Shown: positions 63,264 through 64,000 of the stretch, one piece after another
Numbering within the stretch: the stretch's first letter is position 1
How the letters are laid out: the number at the start of each line of letters is the position of its first letter
Source of the DNA: Phaseolus vulgaris
Taxonomy: Eukaryota > Streptophyta > Magnoliopsida > Fabales > Fabaceae
Direction of reading: 5' to 3'
Length of the DNA stretch: 64,000 nt
Assembly (NCBI RefSeq): GCF_000499845.2
Contig: NC_023758.2
Coordinates: forward strand, 44,623,524-44,687,523
Made by a program: the position numbers and the translations under genes
Notes under the pieces: generated by a model
The model's input: only the letters and a program-made list of their open reading frames with translations
Told to the model about the DNA's origin: nothing
Databases searched by the model: none

Positions 63264-64000
63264 GTAATTGAAGAGTACTATTTATGACATAATATGCAAT
63301 TTTTGTGTGACATAAAGTTATTATATATTGTATTTTGGCACATCATTTCAAGTTGATGTGGGACTGTTTTTTTTTCCAATACCTACACCCCTGATGTCCA
63401 ACACTGTTGGGCTTCGTACTAGAAAGAGAAGATTAATTTTGGTATTCTAAAATAAACATTTAGGGGCTGGAGTGTGTGAAACTTAGACAAATCTCACTAA
63501 GCACAATTGATTCTGATGTGGTGGTGATATATATATATATACATTTATACACACATCATTCATGTTTATATTGAAAATGATCCCCAAATGTCTGTGCAGT
63601 TGAATTCATGGTTTAAGATTCACATAAATTATACTGATTGCTTTACTTGTTCAATACATTAGTCCTGTGTTTACTACGGTGGTTATTATCAAACTAAACA
63701 GGTAGAGAGTAGAATTATTTCTCGCTGGATTCTGAATAAAAACTAGGCTTGATTTGTTTAGGCCATTTTAATTTGGCTTTTGTGTTCTGAATGCCTTCAT
63801 ATGCATTGAGTAAGTAATCCCATGGCAACTCACTGCTATTAAAAAACAATAGTGTATCTCTGTTCAGTCAGGTGACTGTTCCAGAGCACGTCTTTTCATT
63901 TCAATTGAATGTTTTTGGCGCCTGAACTGTGATTCTAGTTGAGCATATGCATGGAGGCACAATGGTTATTATATAAAGCACTTTTAAAGGAAAACTCACT
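63264..64000 (+). other. PSI1-like intron running off the window
   Basis: The donor GTAATTG follows exon 5 and no further exon is seen before the edge. A (TA)n run lies at about 63528-63541. Confidence 0.6.

Overview
This window is nuclear DNA from a flowering plant, very probably a legume and perhaps of the bean/soybean tribe. The evidence is split genes with GT-AG introns, very AT-rich intergenic DNA, plant-only gene families (SAUR, MIR166, AMT2, PSK SIMULATOR) and dispersed repeats of a kind I associate with legumes. The clade is inference from memory. Exon borders were found by eye from GT-AG signals, reading-frame continuity and remembered homologues; in every multi-exon gene the phases join without a break.

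Layout, left to right: (1) 1-4435 (+), the 3' part of a cluster-I diacylglycerol kinase gene cut by the left edge. (2) 4.8-23 kb, about 18 kb with no protein gene I can support. It holds a tandem pair of MIR166 hairpins on the minus strand (9066-9441) under one TATA box, an ~83-bp minisatellite (12234-12797), a promoter-like GC-rich island with G-boxes and TCP sites (16.2-16.5 kb) and two small transposons (19.5-20.7 kb). (3) 23221-23523 (-), an intronless SAUR gene. (4) 23.6-30.8 kb, AT-rich repeat DNA with two more transposons of the same family (29.2-30.1 kb). (5) 30860-36016 (-), an LRR receptor kinase of subfamily II resembling Arabidopsis At5g63710, ten coding exons. (6) 39502-43548 (-), an AMT2-type ammonium transporter, three exons. 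(7) 45698-45769 (-), tRNA-His(GUG). (8) 47459-52486 (-), a NIPA-type magnesium transporter, nine exons. (9) 59554-right edge (+), a PSK SIMULATOR 1-like gene, five exons seen, cut by the edge.

The genes form no operon or obvious cluster; they are independent loci for lipid signalling, developmental small-RNA control, auxin response, receptor signalling, ammonium and magnesium transport, and peptide-hormone-linked growth. The most informative non-coding content is the two-hairpin MIR166 locus, with a predicted 84-nt intron downstream of the hairpins, and a family of four non-autonomous Mutator-like elements in two adjacent pairs, recognised by ~20-45-bp terminal inverted repeats and 9-bp target-site duplications.
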